Shown here: positions 43,705 to 52,499 of the stretch, piece after piece | How positions within the stretch are numbered: the first letter of the stretch is position 1 | Layout: each line of letters starts with the position of its first letter | Origin: an uncultured Blautia sp. | Lineage (GTDB): Bacteria > Bacillota > Clostridia > Lachnospirales > Lachnospiraceae | Direction of reading: 5' to 3' | DNA: 64,000 nucleotides | Assembly (NCBI GenBank): GCA_900540785.1 | Contig: UQHF01000012.1 | Coordinates: forward strand, 1 to 64,000 | Notes under the pieces: generated by a model | Told to the model about the DNA's origin: nothing | Database searches by the model: none | Seen by the model: the letters and a program-made list of their open reading frames with translations, nothing else | Translations under genes and position numbers: made by a program

Positions 43705-44904
43705 TTAATGAAAATATTTTTGAAATACCTGCTGTGCATACCATTTATAGGTAAGTTTTTTCACGGAAGCGTCAGCCAGGACAGGATAGGAAATCAGCTT
43801 TTTTCCATCAAGGAAAAATGTGACTTCTCCTATCTTCTGGCCCTTTTTTACAGGAGCAGAAAGCTCTTTTTTTAATTTTGTCTCCATAGTAATTTCCTGT
43901 TCTTTTCTTACCAGTATTTTTCTGTTTCGCTCTTTTTCTGTAACAGAAACACGCCCTCCCACATACGCATTTTGTCGAAATCCTTCTTCTTTGGAAATCC
44001 CGTCTTTCACACAGATTTTGGGAATCTCCGGCTCTTTCCATAAGGATTTATATTCAAAATTTTCCTCTCCATATTGAAGAAGCGCCATCGTATCTTTCCA
44101 CTTATAATTTTTATTATTCGGCCAGCCGCATCCCAGAAGCGCAATGATAAAAATTCTTTCTTCTTTTTCCACCGCACAGACATAACAGTATCCTGCATTT
44201 CCCGTAAACCCTGTTTTTCCTGAAAGAACCCCGTCCGTCATGTCGAGAAGCGCATTTGCATTCTGCACGTGAAACTGTCTTTTTTTCTCAATATCCCAGA
44301 AGGAATACTCTCTTGTCTGCGTGATTTTTAAGAAGGTTTCGTTCTGAATGGCATAACGCATAATCAATCCAAGATCTCTTGCAGTTGTGCGATGTTCTCC
44401 TCCATTGTCCACCGCATCCAGACCATTGGGAGTAATAAAATGGGTACTTTCACAGCCTATTTCCTTTGCCTTTTCATTCATCATGCGGCTGAAACCTTCC
44501 ACGCTTCCTCCCACATGCTCTGCAATGGCAACGGCTGTATCATTGTGACTTTTCAGCATAAGGGAATACAGAAGATCTTCCATATAATACTGTTCCCCTG
44601 CTCGTAAATGAAGCTTTACTTCCGGCTGGGAAGCTGCATTTTGAGAAATTTCTACATAATCGTCCCCCGGCGAATTTTCCAGCGCGAGAATACAGGTAAG
44701 AACCTTCGTAGTGCTGGCATTGGGTCTTGGAACGTCCGCTTTTTTCCCATAAAGGACTCTGCCGGAATCTCCATCCATCAAAACGGCTGACAGGGCATAT
44801 AAATTTCCCGGGCCTTTTTCTTCTGCTTTTACCGACACAGCCATGTGTACAAAAAATAAAACCGCCGCCAGAATACCGGCGGCGGCAGCTTTCCCTCTTT
44901 TCAT
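43705..44904 (-). CDS. D-alanyl-D-alanine carboxypeptidase (DacA/DacF type)
   Basis: A 399-residue PBP5-like enzyme that trims the terminal D-Ala of peptidoglycan side chains. Signal peptide about 1-27 (AAAAGILAAVLFFVHMAVSVKA). Catalytic motifs: SxxK in PNASTTKVLTC (about 61), SHNDTAV (SxN) and KTGFTGNAGYC (KTG). The C-terminal domain about 265-375 and a final amphipathic helix ending QVFQKYF anchor it to the membrane. Start 44904 has GGAGGG. A second gene of the same family lies at 56242-57432. Confidence 0.9.
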   Translation of the reverse strand: MKRGKAAAAGILAAVLFFVHMAVSVKAEEKGPGNLYALSAVLMDGDSGRVLYGKKADVPRPNASTTKVLTCILALENSPGDDYVEISQNAASQPEVKLHLRAGEQYYMEDLLYSLMLKSHNDTAVAIAEHVGGSVEGFSRMMNEKAKEIGCESTHFITPNGLDAVDNGGEHRTTARDLGLIMRYAIQNETFLKITQTREYSFWDIEKKRQFHVQNANALLDMTDGVLSGKTGFTGNAGYCYVCAVEKEERIFIIALLGCGWPNNKNYKWKDTMALLQYGEENFEYKSLWKEPEIPKICVKDGISKEEGFRQNAYVGGRVSVTEKERNRKILVRKEQEITMETKLKKELSAPVKKGQKIGEVTFFLDGKKLISYPVLADASVKKLTYKWYAQQVFQKYFH

Positions 44905-44994
44905 ATTCCCAACCCTCCGCAGCTTTGTCATAATTACTTCTATCTGCTAAAAGTATATTCGGAAGGGAAAGGAATATGTATTAAAATTTTTTTG

Positions 44995-45573
44995 TTAAAA
45001 AAGCACAGGAAACAACGCGTATAGTATGACTGCCCCTGCTGCCATAAATACCGCTCCAATAACAAAGCATACCACTCCGCTCACTCTCATTCTTCTGAAA
45101 AGGACATAAACACCGGGACACTTCGGATTTATATATATGAAATATTGATTCCCTTCCGTCATATTTTTTGTAAGCTGCCTGCGAGATACCGTTTGTGCCG
45201 TCTGTTCATGGTACAATCTCCCATCGTATGTATACTTGAAAACCGGACTATAAGAAGAAACACCATGACTGCCGTAATATGTACGATAACCACAGTAAAC
45301 TCCCTCGATTCTTTTCGTACAGCGAAAAACTGAATACAAATCATTGATTCCCACCAAAAGCAGCAATAATCCTAATGCCATTATCATGCAGGGATATGAC
45401 AGAATTTCTCCATAAGGCGCAAAAACAGCAATCAGAGAAGCTGTGCCAAAGCTGATGAAGGAAATAAATATGATAGAACATATAACCGGCATTTCCTTAT
45501 AACGTTTTTTCTTAATAATCATGAAACAGAGAATCGCAAATAATATAGTGAATATATGAACAATCACAGGCAT
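44995..45573 (-). CDS. DUF3592-like membrane protein
   Basis: A 192-residue membrane protein with TM segments at about 3-20, 28-50, 57-78 and a final pair (about 160-190). The soluble loop has SSYSPVFKYTYDGRLYHEQT and YFIYINPKCPGVYV, which resembles DUF3592. Function is unknown. It begins a run of small accessory genes on the minus strand. Confidence 0.62.
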   Translation of the reverse strand: MPVIVHIFTILFAILCFMIIKKKRYKEMPVICSIIFISFISFGTASLIAVFAPYGEILSYPCMIMALGLLLLLVGINDLYSVFRCTKRIEGVYCGYRTYYGSHGVSSYSPVFKYTYDGRLYHEQTAQTVSRRQLTKNMTEGNQYFIYINPKCPGVYVLFRRMRVSGVVCFVIGAVFMAAGAVILYALFPVLF

Positions 45574-45620
45574 GTTGGATCTCCTTTCCTGTTACTCAGC
45601 TCCGAATTTAAAGTTGCAGA

Positions 45621-46070
45621 TTAGTCCCACACAATCTCTAAACATTCAAAGCTTTCTGGAATTAATGGTACACACGAATAAGTATTTAATTCAAATTCCT
45701 TTATTACAATTACTCCATCAGCGCATAGCCATTCACAATTTACTATTTTTTCTAATTTCGCAGGCAAAATGGTTGTACAGATCACAATTGTATCTCCCAT
45801 AAGAACCAATTCTTCCATCCCATTCTTTTCTACGATTTCTGTATCATCGTGCAGTGCAACACGTACCCACGCTATATTAGGCATTGACTCAATCTTCTGT
45901 AGCATATCCCATATTGCAGAAAGCGTTGGACGCCCAAATTCCCATTGATTCGGAGCAATGGAGTCCTCCTCTGTATTTCCATTAAAAAATTCATCAAGCG
46001 TCAGTAACGGAAAGCGCTCTTCATTTTCTTTCAATATTTTTTTGAATACACTCAACTCTATCATAGTCAC
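45621..46070 (-). CDS. Hypothetical protein
   Basis: A 149-residue soluble acidic protein (no signal or TM segment) that I do not recognise. Parts are LSVFKKILKENEERFPLLTLD, NQWEFGRPTLSAIWDMLQKIE and VIVIKEFELNTYSCVPLIPESF. The first codon of the frame is ATG; another Met is two codons on. It lies among small accessory genes. An immunity-type protein could look like this, but nothing specific supports it. Confidence 0.5.
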   Translation of the reverse strand: MTMIELSVFKKILKENEERFPLLTLDEFFNGNTEEDSIAPNQWEFGRPTLSAIWDMLQKIESMPNIAWVRVALHDDTEIVEKNGMEELVLMGDTIVICTTILPAKLEKIVNCEWLCADGVIVIKEFELNTYSCVPLIPESFECLEIVWD

Positions 46071-46153
46071 AATTTTCCTATCATATTCAAATTTAATTGC
46101 TTATCCTTCGCATTTATACTGATCAAAACCAAAATTTTTTCTTTTATACTTTT

Positions 46154-46474
46154 TTATTTCCTCTTTTTTGTTTTGGGCAGTGGCAGCTCCTCGTACATAG
46201 CTTGAAACAGTCCTGTCAAAAACGCTCTGTCATCTACTTCCTCTACCAACAACATTTCTTTTGCGCCCTCATAAGGTAACTCATATGACACTTCCGGCAT
46301 ATAACTAATTGCAGATTTTACTGGTTTAACAAGTAATCGGTCGTCATAGATACCACCTACAATTTTACCTCGATAATAGATAATAAATTCTCCCATCATA
46401 GCTCGATACGTAATTTCATCCAATTCAGATAACTGCCCTAAAACAAATTCCAAATATTCCTTACTTGATGCCAT
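46154..46474 (-). CDS. TfoX N-terminal-domain protein
   Basis: A 106-residue protein of the TfoX N-terminal type. MMGEFIIYYRGKIVGGIYDDRLLVKP and AKEMLLVEEVDDRAFLTGLF (each shown in part) are typical. TfoX/Sxy activates competence in Gammaproteobacteria, but stand-alone N-terminal-domain proteins in Firmicutes have no proven role. The tail is basic (KTKKRK). Confidence 0.8.
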   Translation of the reverse strand: MASSKEYLEFVLGQLSELDEITYRAMMGEFIIYYRGKIVGGIYDDRLLVKPVKSAISYMPEVSYELPYEGAKEMLLVEEVDDRAFLTGLFQAMYEELPLPKTKKRK

Positions 46475-46496
46475 ACTTCACCTCAAATCTATTGTT

Positions 46497-46901
46497 TTAT
46501 AAATTTTCTAACTCAATACCGTAATATTCCTCAATCCCTTTCTGCATCTTTACAAATGCAGGGATATAATCTTTTAAAATCACCCCAACTAATCTTTTTG
46601 CTGCTAATTCATCATAAATATGCGTTAAATCATTTCTGTTTTTCAACATCCCAAGCCAAATATCTTCATCTATGAAATCAAAAATTGTAAATGCCGTTTT
46701 TAAAATCATTTTCGGAGAACCTGTTACAGAGATGGAATGCCCCTCATAACTTAACAACTCCTTTAACACTTTCCATCCCAGTTCAAATTGAACAAAAAAT
46801 TTATCAATAATTCCCCCTATGATAAATTCATTAGACAGATCTTCATTTTCTGCTGTGATAAGCACTTTCAGATTCGATTTAAAATGTTCAAATTTCTTCA
46901 T
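46497..46901 (-). CDS. HEPN-like nucleotidyltransferase-partner protein
   Basis: A 134-residue all-helical protein of the HI0074 / HEPN type. FEHFKSNLKVLI at the start and the LKNRNDLTHIYDE segment give the Rx4H motif (Arg-Asn-Asp-Leu-Thr-His) that is catalytic in HEPN ribonuclease toxins. The gene overlaps the MNT nucleotidyltransferase by 14 bases. Together they form the HEPN/MNT toxin-antitoxin layout, in which MNT modifies HEPN (AMP transfer) to silence it. Activity is inferred from motif and gene pair. Confidence 0.82.
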   Translation of the reverse strand: MKKFEHFKSNLKVLITAENEDLSNEFIIGGIIDKFFVQFELGWKVLKELLSYEGHSISVTGSPKMILKTAFTIFDFIDEDIWLGMLKNRNDLTHIYDELAAKRLVGVILKDYIPAFVKMQKGIEEYYGIELENL

Positions 46902-47181
46902 ATACTATTTTCCCTTCCTTTTCAATGGATTCTTTTAATTCGATCTGTATTTTTTCATCCAGATTAATAATATCAAAACTCAAAAGAGTACTCGTTTCCT
47001 CATTCACGTCCAACATAAAACGAATAAAATCGCCACCCTGCACTGCCAGGTCTATATCGCTTTTTTCTTTAAAATCTCCTCTTGCCCTTGAACCAAACAG
47101 TATTACTTTTTTTACATTATATTTTCTGGCAAAATCACATATTTCTTCTATTACTATTGGCTTAATTCCTGTCTCTCCCAT
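46888..47181 (-). CDS. MNT-type minimal nucleotidyltransferase
   Basis: A 97-residue minimal nucleotidyltransferase. The GSRARGDFKEKSDIDLAV motif (about 31-48) contains both metal Asp of the DxD kind and the glycine-serine start. LLSFDIINLDEKIQ supplies the third Asp. Start 47181 has AAGGAAGG upstream. It overlaps the HEPN gene and precedes it, the common order of the antitoxin first. The two together are probably a small defence or addiction module. Confidence 0.85.
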   Translation of the reverse strand: MGETGIKPIVIEEICDFARKYNVKKVILFGSRARGDFKEKSDIDLAVQGGDFIRFMLDVNEETSTLLSFDIINLDEKIQIELKESIEKEGKIVYEEI

Positions 47182-47235
47182 GCTTTCCTTCCTTTTCATC
47201 TATACTTTTATCATTCGTTTTCCTTTTTATCCGTC

Positions 47236-47475
47236 TTATCCTTTAACAAAGAAATGGATTCCCATCAATCCAATTCCTAACATAGTAAATGCTGCATTTA
47301 CTTCCAGTTATTCGAGAACAGACAATACTGTTACGGCAATCCCCATAGCGATGCCAATTCCTTTTAATGTGCCATCAACTATCTCCGTTACACCCATCTT
47401 TTCTGCAAGTTCCAACTGTGTCATTCCCTTATCTTTTCTTAATGATGAAATCATCATACCAAGCGTTTTCTTCAT
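47236..47475 (-). pseudogene. Truncated XRE-family regulator
   Basis: The first 29 residues of an XRE helix-turn-helix (GMMISSLRKDKGMTQLELAE) are joined directly to a C-terminal TM stretch (GIGIAMGIAVTVLSVLE), with the recognition helix and linker missing. A TAA at 47308-47310 follows, and about 23 more family-like codons can be read beyond it (FTMLGIGLMGIHFFVKG). This looks like an internal deletion plus a stop. The ATG has AGGAGG. Confidence 0.75.
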
Positions 47476-47581
47476 TTATGAATTCCTCCCAGTGTTTGAT
47501 GATTTCACCTTAACACGTTTCTCAAATATACTAAATTAACCGATAGTTTAGTCGATTCGACCTATAGTTTACCGCCATATT

Positions 47582-47956
47582 TTATCGTTCCCCTGTTAGA
47601 ATAAATTTCATAAGTTCTTCTATATCATCAAACTCATCATAATCTCCGTTTATCCCTTCGCGATGATAGACAATTCCTTTTTTCTCATTTCTCTCCAGAC
47701 AGTCTAACAGTGTTTCCTCTCCATATTTTTTAGCGAACAAAGTAAATGTATATGGCTTAATCTTGCTCAATAATCCTTTTTTACAATCTTTCTCACATTG
47801 ATAGCAGTGTGTCAGTTCTTTTTCCATTGAACATTTTTTATTCTCACAACTGTCATTGTCCGGACACCCACTTGAGCCGCAGCCATTACACACGGTATTT
47901 TCTGAACATAAGCAACATGCAAGACCACATCTGGCAATCCCTAATTCTCTTTTCAT
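47582..47956 (-). CDS. DUF3795-family Cys-rich protein
   Basis: A 124-residue protein with a Cys-rich N-terminal half (ARCGLACCLCSEN, CNGCGSSGCPDNDSC, HCYQCEKDC), fitting DUF3795, which likely binds zinc or an Fe-S cluster. The C-terminal half is helical and acidic (GDYDEFDDIEELMKFI). Function is unknown. It is 18 bases below the CPBP protease gene and probably cotranscribed. Confidence 0.75.
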   Translation of the reverse strand: MKRELGIARCGLACCLCSENTVCNGCGSSGCPDNDSCENKKCSMEKELTHCYQCEKDCKKGLLSKIKPYTFTLFAKKYGEETLLDCLERNEKKGIVYHREGINGDYDEFDDIEELMKFILTGER

Positions 47957-47974
47957 ACAAAACGCCTCCTGATT

Positions 47975-48835
47975 TTATGCAGATTTGTGTTTCTCTATAG
48001 CCCCTGCCACAATACAAATAAGGGCATATCCCGCTATAGCAATTATGGAAGCTTCCATTCCAAAGCCAGCTCCTGTCAGTAATATGTTATCTGAGGAGAT
48101 GAGCATTGAAAAAAGAGGTTCTCCGTAAATCCCTTCTTTTGTTGTAATGTGCAAAATATCGGTTATCATAACAAAATTCCACACGCCGTGAAGCAGCATA
48201 CTGTTTGCCACGGATTTCCCGGCATATGCCGCCAGGGAAAACATGATTCCTACTAATGTTCCACTTACAATCAGAAGTATCACGCCCTCCACAGTAAATG
48301 TCTCCATAGAGGGGATATGTACCAGACCGAATATGAAAGATGGCACAAAAATTGCCACATATTTATTCCATCTGCTTTCCAGAAGCTTCATAATAAAACC
48401 GCGGAATAACATTTCTTCCAATATTCCTGATTTTAAAGCAATCATAGCCGAAGCAATGATAAGCAATAATGTTCTGCCAAACGTAAATTCATTCACTTCC
48501 AGCTTTGCTCCTGTCATCAGATAACCAACAATAACAAACACAGGAAGTAAAACAGACAGCACAATTCCCCAACTTTTTATTCTAAATGTAATTCCAAAAT
48601 CACTCAGCTTTAAATGAAGACGCTTTGTTGTATACAGCCAAAAAAGCACAAACGTAAGAGCAAAACAACCCAGCATTCTCAAAATAATATATAATTCACT
48701 GCACGGCAATGTTACAAAAGAAAAAACAAAATCAAAGGGCAGGCTTCCAAATAAATCCCCCGCCAGAAACAGCAAAAAATATACAAAAATCGTTGTAATG
48801 GTTTTTGATGTCGTAAACTTATATGTATTTTCCAT
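47975..48835 (-). CDS. CPBP-family intramembrane metalloprotease
   Basis: A 286-residue membrane protein with eight or so TM segments. The family motifs EEMLFRGFI (EExxxR, about 140-148), FIFGLVHIPSM (FxxxH) and LLHGVWNFVM (HxxxN) are complete. CPBP members include prenyl-endopeptidase relatives (Rce1) and bacteriocin self-immunity proteins. No bacteriocin gene is nearby. It starts a short run with DUF3795. Confidence 0.85.
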   Translation of the reverse strand: MENTYKFTTSKTITTIFVYFLLFLAGDLFGSLPFDFVFSFVTLPCSELYIILRMLGCFALTFVLFWLYTTKRLHLKLSDFGITFRIKSWGIVLSVLLPVFVIVGYLMTGAKLEVNEFTFGRTLLLIIASAMIALKSGILEEMLFRGFIMKLLESRWNKYVAIFVPSFIFGLVHIPSMETFTVEGVILLIVSGTLVGIMFSLAAYAGKSVANSMLLHGVWNFVMITDILHITTKEGIYGEPLFSMLISSDNILLTGAGFGMEASIIAIAGYALICIVAGAIEKHKSA

Positions 48836-48851
48836 TGAATGTAATTCCTCC

Positions 48852-49313
48852 TCATATCAATTCCATTTCATGATCCATCTTTACAAATCCATATTTTTCA
48901 TACAAAGGGCGTCCCATATCTGTCGCTTCCAGAGATATTGCGAAAATCCCTCTCTCTTTCGCTTCTTGCACCAGTTTGTCCAGGGTTTGATACGCAACTC
49001 CTCTTCTTCTATATTCCGAGACTGTATACATATTCATTATATATGCTTTTTTACCACTGGGATTATGGTAAGTTGGCATCACCTGGAAAAAGCTGACTCC
49101 TCCGGCACCCACAAAAGATTCCCCGTCAAATATCAGATACGCAATATGAGATCCATCGACAAGGGCTTTTTTATAATAATCGTGAGATTGTTTTTCCACC
49201 TCACTCATATCTGTATCTTCCGGCAATTCATTTGCAGCTCTTAAAACTTCCACTCTTGTTTTCGTCAGCAAATCTAAATCTTCTATCGTTGCTTTTTTAT
49301 ACTCTAATTTCAT
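48852..49313 (-). CDS. GNAT-family N-acetyltransferase
   Basis: A 153-residue acetyltransferase. Acetyl-CoA motif: NMYTVSEYRRRGVAYQTLDK (R-RRGVA type, about 92-111). The C-terminal GRPLYEKYGFVKMDHEM is typical. The substrate is unknown. It precedes the CPBP gene by 16 bases on the same strand. Confidence 0.82.
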   Translation of the reverse strand: MKLEYKKATIEDLDLLTKTRVEVLRAANELPEDTDMSEVEKQSHDYYKKALVDGSHIAYLIFDGESFVGAGGVSFFQVMPTYHNPSGKKAYIMNMYTVSEYRRRGVAYQTLDKLVQEAKERGIFAISLEATDMGRPLYEKYGFVKMDHEMELI

Positions 49314-49420
49314 CTGTTATAAAATTCCTTTATCTTCGTATAGATGGTTACAGTATATCACTTTATCACAACACAATCTATGTAAAAATCAAAAAATTGG
49401 GAAATATGTAAAAAAAGATA

Positions 49421-49449
49421 TTGCACACTTCATGATAGAGAAGTATAAT
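49421..49449 (+). promoter_or_regulatory. Sigma-A-type promoter of folT
   Basis: TTGCAC (49421-49426), a 17-base spacer and a perfect TATAAT (49444-49449). Transcription should begin near 49456, about 12 bases before the riboswitch-like leader. Confidence 0.8.
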
Positions 49450-49467
49450 AACACCATAAAAGGATAT

Positions 49468-49563
49468 GCAGAGTAAATTTATATGCGTAAAGTGCTTTCC
49501 GGATAGAGAGTTGCCGGAAGACGAAAAGAGAAATCTTGCGGTATATAAATTGCATCTCGCTGC
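49468..49563 (+). ncRNA. Tetrahydrofolate (THF) riboswitch-like leader
   Basis: The leader carries the conserved blocks of the THF riboswitch in the right order: GAGTA near the 5' side, GCGTAAAGTG (about 49484-49493), a local stem (CTTTCCGG with CCGGAAG), ACGAAAAG, GCGG (49539-49542) and TGCATC with a closing GC-rich strand (CGCTGC, complementary in part to GCAG at the start). The gene downstream is the folate-uptake protein folT, the classical target of this class. Downstream, CTCCT near 49591 can pair with the AGGAG of the ribosome site at 49618, which would allow control of translation; this switching model is inferred. Confidence 0.85.
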
Positions 49564-49632
49564 AACAGAGGATAAGTACATATGATTATCTCCTATTGTG
49601 GTCAGGTATCTGCGAAAGGAGGTAATTTTTTT

Positions 49633-50205
49633 ATGAAAGAAACAAAAAATATGTTTCTTACTTCAGCGAAAGAGCTGAAAAGTGTTCCGGCACTTGCCAT
49701 GAGCGCAATGCTGGCAGCCCTGGCACTGATTCTCAATTCAGTGGCAACCATCAACCTTGGACCTTATATTAAAATCGGATTTTCCGGTATCCCCAATCAG
49801 ATTGTGGATTATCTTTTTGGTCCTGTTACAGGAGGTCTGTTTGCCGGAATCCTGGACATTGTAAAATATTTCATGAGACCGGACGGCGGATTTTTCTTCG
49901 GCTTTACCTTTAATGCCATGCTGGCCGCCTTTATCTACGGCTGCTTTTATTATCGCCAAAAACTCACTTTAAAAAGAGTTTTGATTGCCAAGCTGGTCGT
50001 GATACTCATTGTGAACGTGCTCTTAAACACATTATGGCTGGATATGCTGTACGGCAAGGGATTTCTTGCAATTCTTCCGGCGAGAGCGCTGAAAAACTTG
50101 ATCATGTGGCCGATTGATTCCATTATTTTCTTCACGATTACAAGACTTCTTGAACAGACCGGCGTATTCCGCACTTTTAAAAAGCCACTTGCCAGACAGA
50201 TCTAA
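49633..50205 (+). CDS. folT: ECF-type folate transporter S component
   Basis: A 190-residue substrate-binding membrane subunit (FolT) of an energy-coupling-factor transporter. About six TM segments. Typical stretches are LAMSAMLAALALILNSVATI, GPYIKIGFSGIPNQIVDYLFG and GILDIVKYFMRPDGGFFFGF. It captures folates and works with the shared EcfA/A'/T unit, which is not encoded here. Start 49633 has GGAGGTAATTTTTT. Control is through the THF-riboswitch-like leader upstream. A long hairpin follows the stop. Confidence 0.92.
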   Translation: MKETKNMFLTSAKELKSVPALAMSAMLAALALILNSVATINLGPYIKIGFSGIPNQIVDYLFGPVTGGLFAGILDIVKYFMRPDGGFFFGFTFNAMLAAFIYGCFYYRQKLTLKRVLIAKLVVILIVNVLLNTLWLDMLYGKGFLAILPARALKNLIMWPIDSIIFFTITRLLEQTGVFRTFKKPLARQI

Positions 50206-50235
50206 ACCGTTTGCCAGGCGAAATAATAATAATAA

Positions 50236-50307
50236 AACAGATTCGCAGTGACAACAGCGAAGCTTCCATCGGGAAAGCTGAAGCGTGTCGCTGCAAATCT
50301 GTTTTTT
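50236..50307 (+). terminator. Long terminator hairpin after folT
   Basis: AACAGATTCGCAGTGAC (from 50236) pairs with GTCGCTGCAAATCTGTT (to about 50302), with a second internal stem (AGCGAAGCTT with AAGCTGAAGC parts), then TTTTTT. It separates folT from the convergent phospholipase-like gene. Confidence 0.85.
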
Positions 50308-50309
50308 CA

Positions 50310-51107
50310 TTACCCGTTATACGTCCTGTCCCATCTCTGCGACAGTTTTTTCTTCTCCTTTGAGAGACTGTAAAGCTCTATAAGCTCCTCCGGCACTTCT
50401 TCTACTGCCTCCCAGAACAAACGATTCAGCCGTGCAACAGGAATAGAAGAACCCGGAACCGGTTCTTTTTTCATAAAATGCTCCAGAAGAGACATAGCGC
50501 TTTTGCTTCCTGTCAGTTTAAGAAGCTTCTCTATTCTTTTTCTTCTTTTTTCTCCGTCATTGCATACCATCAGATTCGTGAGAAACTTCATCATTCTCAT
50601 GGAAATATAAATATTCACAGTTTTTACTGTAGGAAGGACCTTATGGATTTTCTCTGCCCACCGATACCGTGGCACAATGCAGTCAGAAGGCCGGTAAATA
50701 TACGGATTTTTTCCGGATTCCTCCATAAGAAAACGATCGTATTCCTTTTCCAGAACAGTATGAGAGATTACTCCCGCTTCCGCCACTTCATCTACATAGG
50801 GGTGGCAGTAGGAATCAAGAAGATAATGGCAGCCAAAGCCCAGAAGATAAGAAAGAAGTGCCTGATCTCCTGTACGACGCACCGTCTCCATTCCCTGCTC
50901 GAAAAATGCTCTGCCCTTTTCTTTGTGCATATTAATTCCAAACTGTGTCACAGGATTTTTCGATACCATATAATAAAACAGAATATCCGGACCATGAAGC
51001 CCGATTCGGTAAAGCTCCCCGTTTTCTCTTATTACGCGTTTCATCTCTTTCGGAAGCTTCTGATAAACCTTTTTTCCAAAATAATCATGAGTATACGTTG
51101 TCGGCAT
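50310..51107 (-). CDS. Zinc-dependent phospholipase C-like protein
   Basis: A 265-residue protein of the zinc-dependent phospholipase C / P1-nuclease-like fold. The His- and Asp-rich metal set is visible: PTTYTHDYFGKK at the start, YRIGLHGPDILFYYM, LGFGCHYLLDSYCHPYVDEV and AGVISHTVLEKEYDR. No signal peptide is seen, so it is probably cytoplasmic and not a secreted toxin. The C-terminal part is helical and basic. The substrate is unknown. It lies at the end of the scpA-scpB run. Confidence 0.78.
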   Translation of the reverse strand: MPTTYTHDYFGKKVYQKLPKEMKRVIRENGELYRIGLHGPDILFYYMVSKNPVTQFGINMHKEKGRAFFEQGMETVRRTGDQALLSYLLGFGCHYLLDSYCHPYVDEVAEAGVISHTVLEKEYDRFLMEESGKNPYIYRPSDCIVPRYRWAEKIHKVLPTVKTVNIYISMRMMKFLTNLMVCNDGEKRRKRIEKLLKLTGSKSAMSLLEHFMKKEPVPGSSIPVARLNRLFWEAVEEVPEELIELYSLSKEKKKLSQRWDRTYNG

Positions 51108-51126
51108 AGCTATTTCCTCCTTCTGT

Positions 51127-51696
51127 TTATACGTCCAGCTTTAGCTGAATTTCCTCTTCTGCCTCTGCTTTAAAATCTTCTATCTGAACCGGATCCGGAA
51201 CAGGAAGCTCATCAAGTGCCTGCACCCCAAAGGAACGAAGAAATTCTTCCGTTGTTCCAAAAAGGATCGGTCTTCCCGGTGCGTCCAGCCTTCCCAGCTC
51301 TTTTACAAGTCTGTACTCCACCAGCTTGTTGATGGCGTGGTCGCATTTCACACCGCGGATTTTTTCTATTTCCACCTTTGTTACCGGCTGCTTATAGGCA
51401 ATAATGGATAGAGTCTCCAGCATAACATCGGAAAGTGCCGGTTTCTTTGGCTGCATGGCAATGCGGATCAGATAATCATAGTATTCTTTTTTTGTGCACA
51501 TCTGATACGACTGTTCCAGTTCAATAATCTGGATTCCTCTGTTTTCCTCCCGGTAACGATCCATCATATTATGTATGATTTTTTCTGTTGTGGAAGGGTC
51601 CTGTTCAAGAGCTTTTGCGATCTGTGTCAGTTCTACTGCATCTCCCATTGCAAAAAGAATTGCCTCAATGGCTCCCTCTGCTTCTTTTATATTCAT
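51127..51696 (-). CDS. scpB: Segregation and condensation protein B
   Basis: A 189-residue ScpB, a winged-helix subunit of the SMC condensin complex. IKEAEGAIEAILFAMGDAVE, LSIIAYKQPVTKVEIEKIRGV and RPILFGTTEEFLRSFGV are typical. The acidic tail (EEEIQLKLDV) is variable. It follows scpA with a 17-base gap. Confidence 0.93.
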   Translation of the reverse strand: MNIKEAEGAIEAILFAMGDAVELTQIAKALEQDPSTTEKIIHNMMDRYREENRGIQIIELEQSYQMCTKKEYYDYLIRIAMQPKKPALSDVMLETLSIIAYKQPVTKVEIEKIRGVKCDHAINKLVEYRLVKELGRLDAPGRPILFGTTEEFLRSFGVQALDELPVPDPVQIEDFKAEAEEEIQLKLDV

Positions 51697-51713
51697 GAAA
51701 TTCTCCGTTTCTT

Positions 51714-52499
51714 TTATTCTTCTGCAAATTCTGTTAAATTTTTCCAGGTATCCGGCTCTGTCAATACTTCAATCTCTATTTCACCAAAAAGAGTCTCCTG
51801 ATCTACATGAATGTGCCCCATTTTCATCAGCTCCAGCACAGAAAGAAAGGTTACGATCACCTGGATTCTGGAATGCTGTTTTTCCAGGAGTGCCCGAAAA
51901 GAAAATTTTTTATGTGTCCCGGCAAATTCCTTTAGCTCTAGCATTTTCTCAGAAAGGCTGACTTCTTCTTTTTCAATGGTTCCAAACCGGCTTCTGATCG
52001 GGTCAATTTTATCTTCCTGCCTGCGGATAACGGATTTAAAAATCGCATTCAGCTTTTCAAGCGTCATGCCACGAAGAAGCTCTGCCGGATCTACAGGCTC
52101 TTTATATTTTAACACTTCTTTTGGAATATCTGCCTCCCTGTAGTACACGTTGGCTGCGGCGTCCATTTTATCCTTCAGCTCATAGGACATATATTTGTAC
52201 ATTTTATATTCCAGAAGCTTCTGCACAAGCTCTGCACGCGGATCCTCTTCCTCACCTTCTTCGTTGACTTCTTTCGGAAGAAGCATTTTGCATTTAATAT
52301 CAAGAAGGGTGGCCGCCATGACCATGAACTCACTCATGATCCCCAGATCTTCTTTTTCCATAGAATGGATATACTCCATGTACTGATCTGTAATCTCCAC
52401 AATCGGAATATCGTAAATGTCAATTTTATTTTTATCAATCAAATGAAGGAGCAGATCAAGAGGCCCTTCAAATACATTTAATTTTACCGCTATTGCCAT
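51714..52499 (-). CDS. scpA: Segregation and condensation protein A
   Basis: A 261-residue ScpA (kleisin). The N-terminal EGPLDLLLHLIDKNKIDIYD and the middle MAATLLDIKCKMLLPKE are family hallmarks, and the winged C-terminal end (VTFLSVLELMKMGHI) binds SMC. Its first 10 bases overlap the end of the phosphoesterase gene, so translation may be coupled. Confidence 0.93.
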   Translation of the reverse strand: MAIAVKLNVFEGPLDLLLHLIDKNKIDIYDIPIVEITDQYMEYIHSMEKEDLGIMSEFMVMAATLLDIKCKMLLPKEVNEEGEEEDPRAELVQKLLEYKMYKYMSYELKDKMDAAANVYYREADIPKEVLKYKEPVDPAELLRGMTLEKLNAIFKSVIRRQEDKIDPIRSRFGTIEKEEVSLSEKMLELKEFAGTHKKFSFRALLEKQHSRIQVIVTFLSVLELMKMGHIHVDQETLFGEIEIEVLTEPDTWKNLTEFAEE

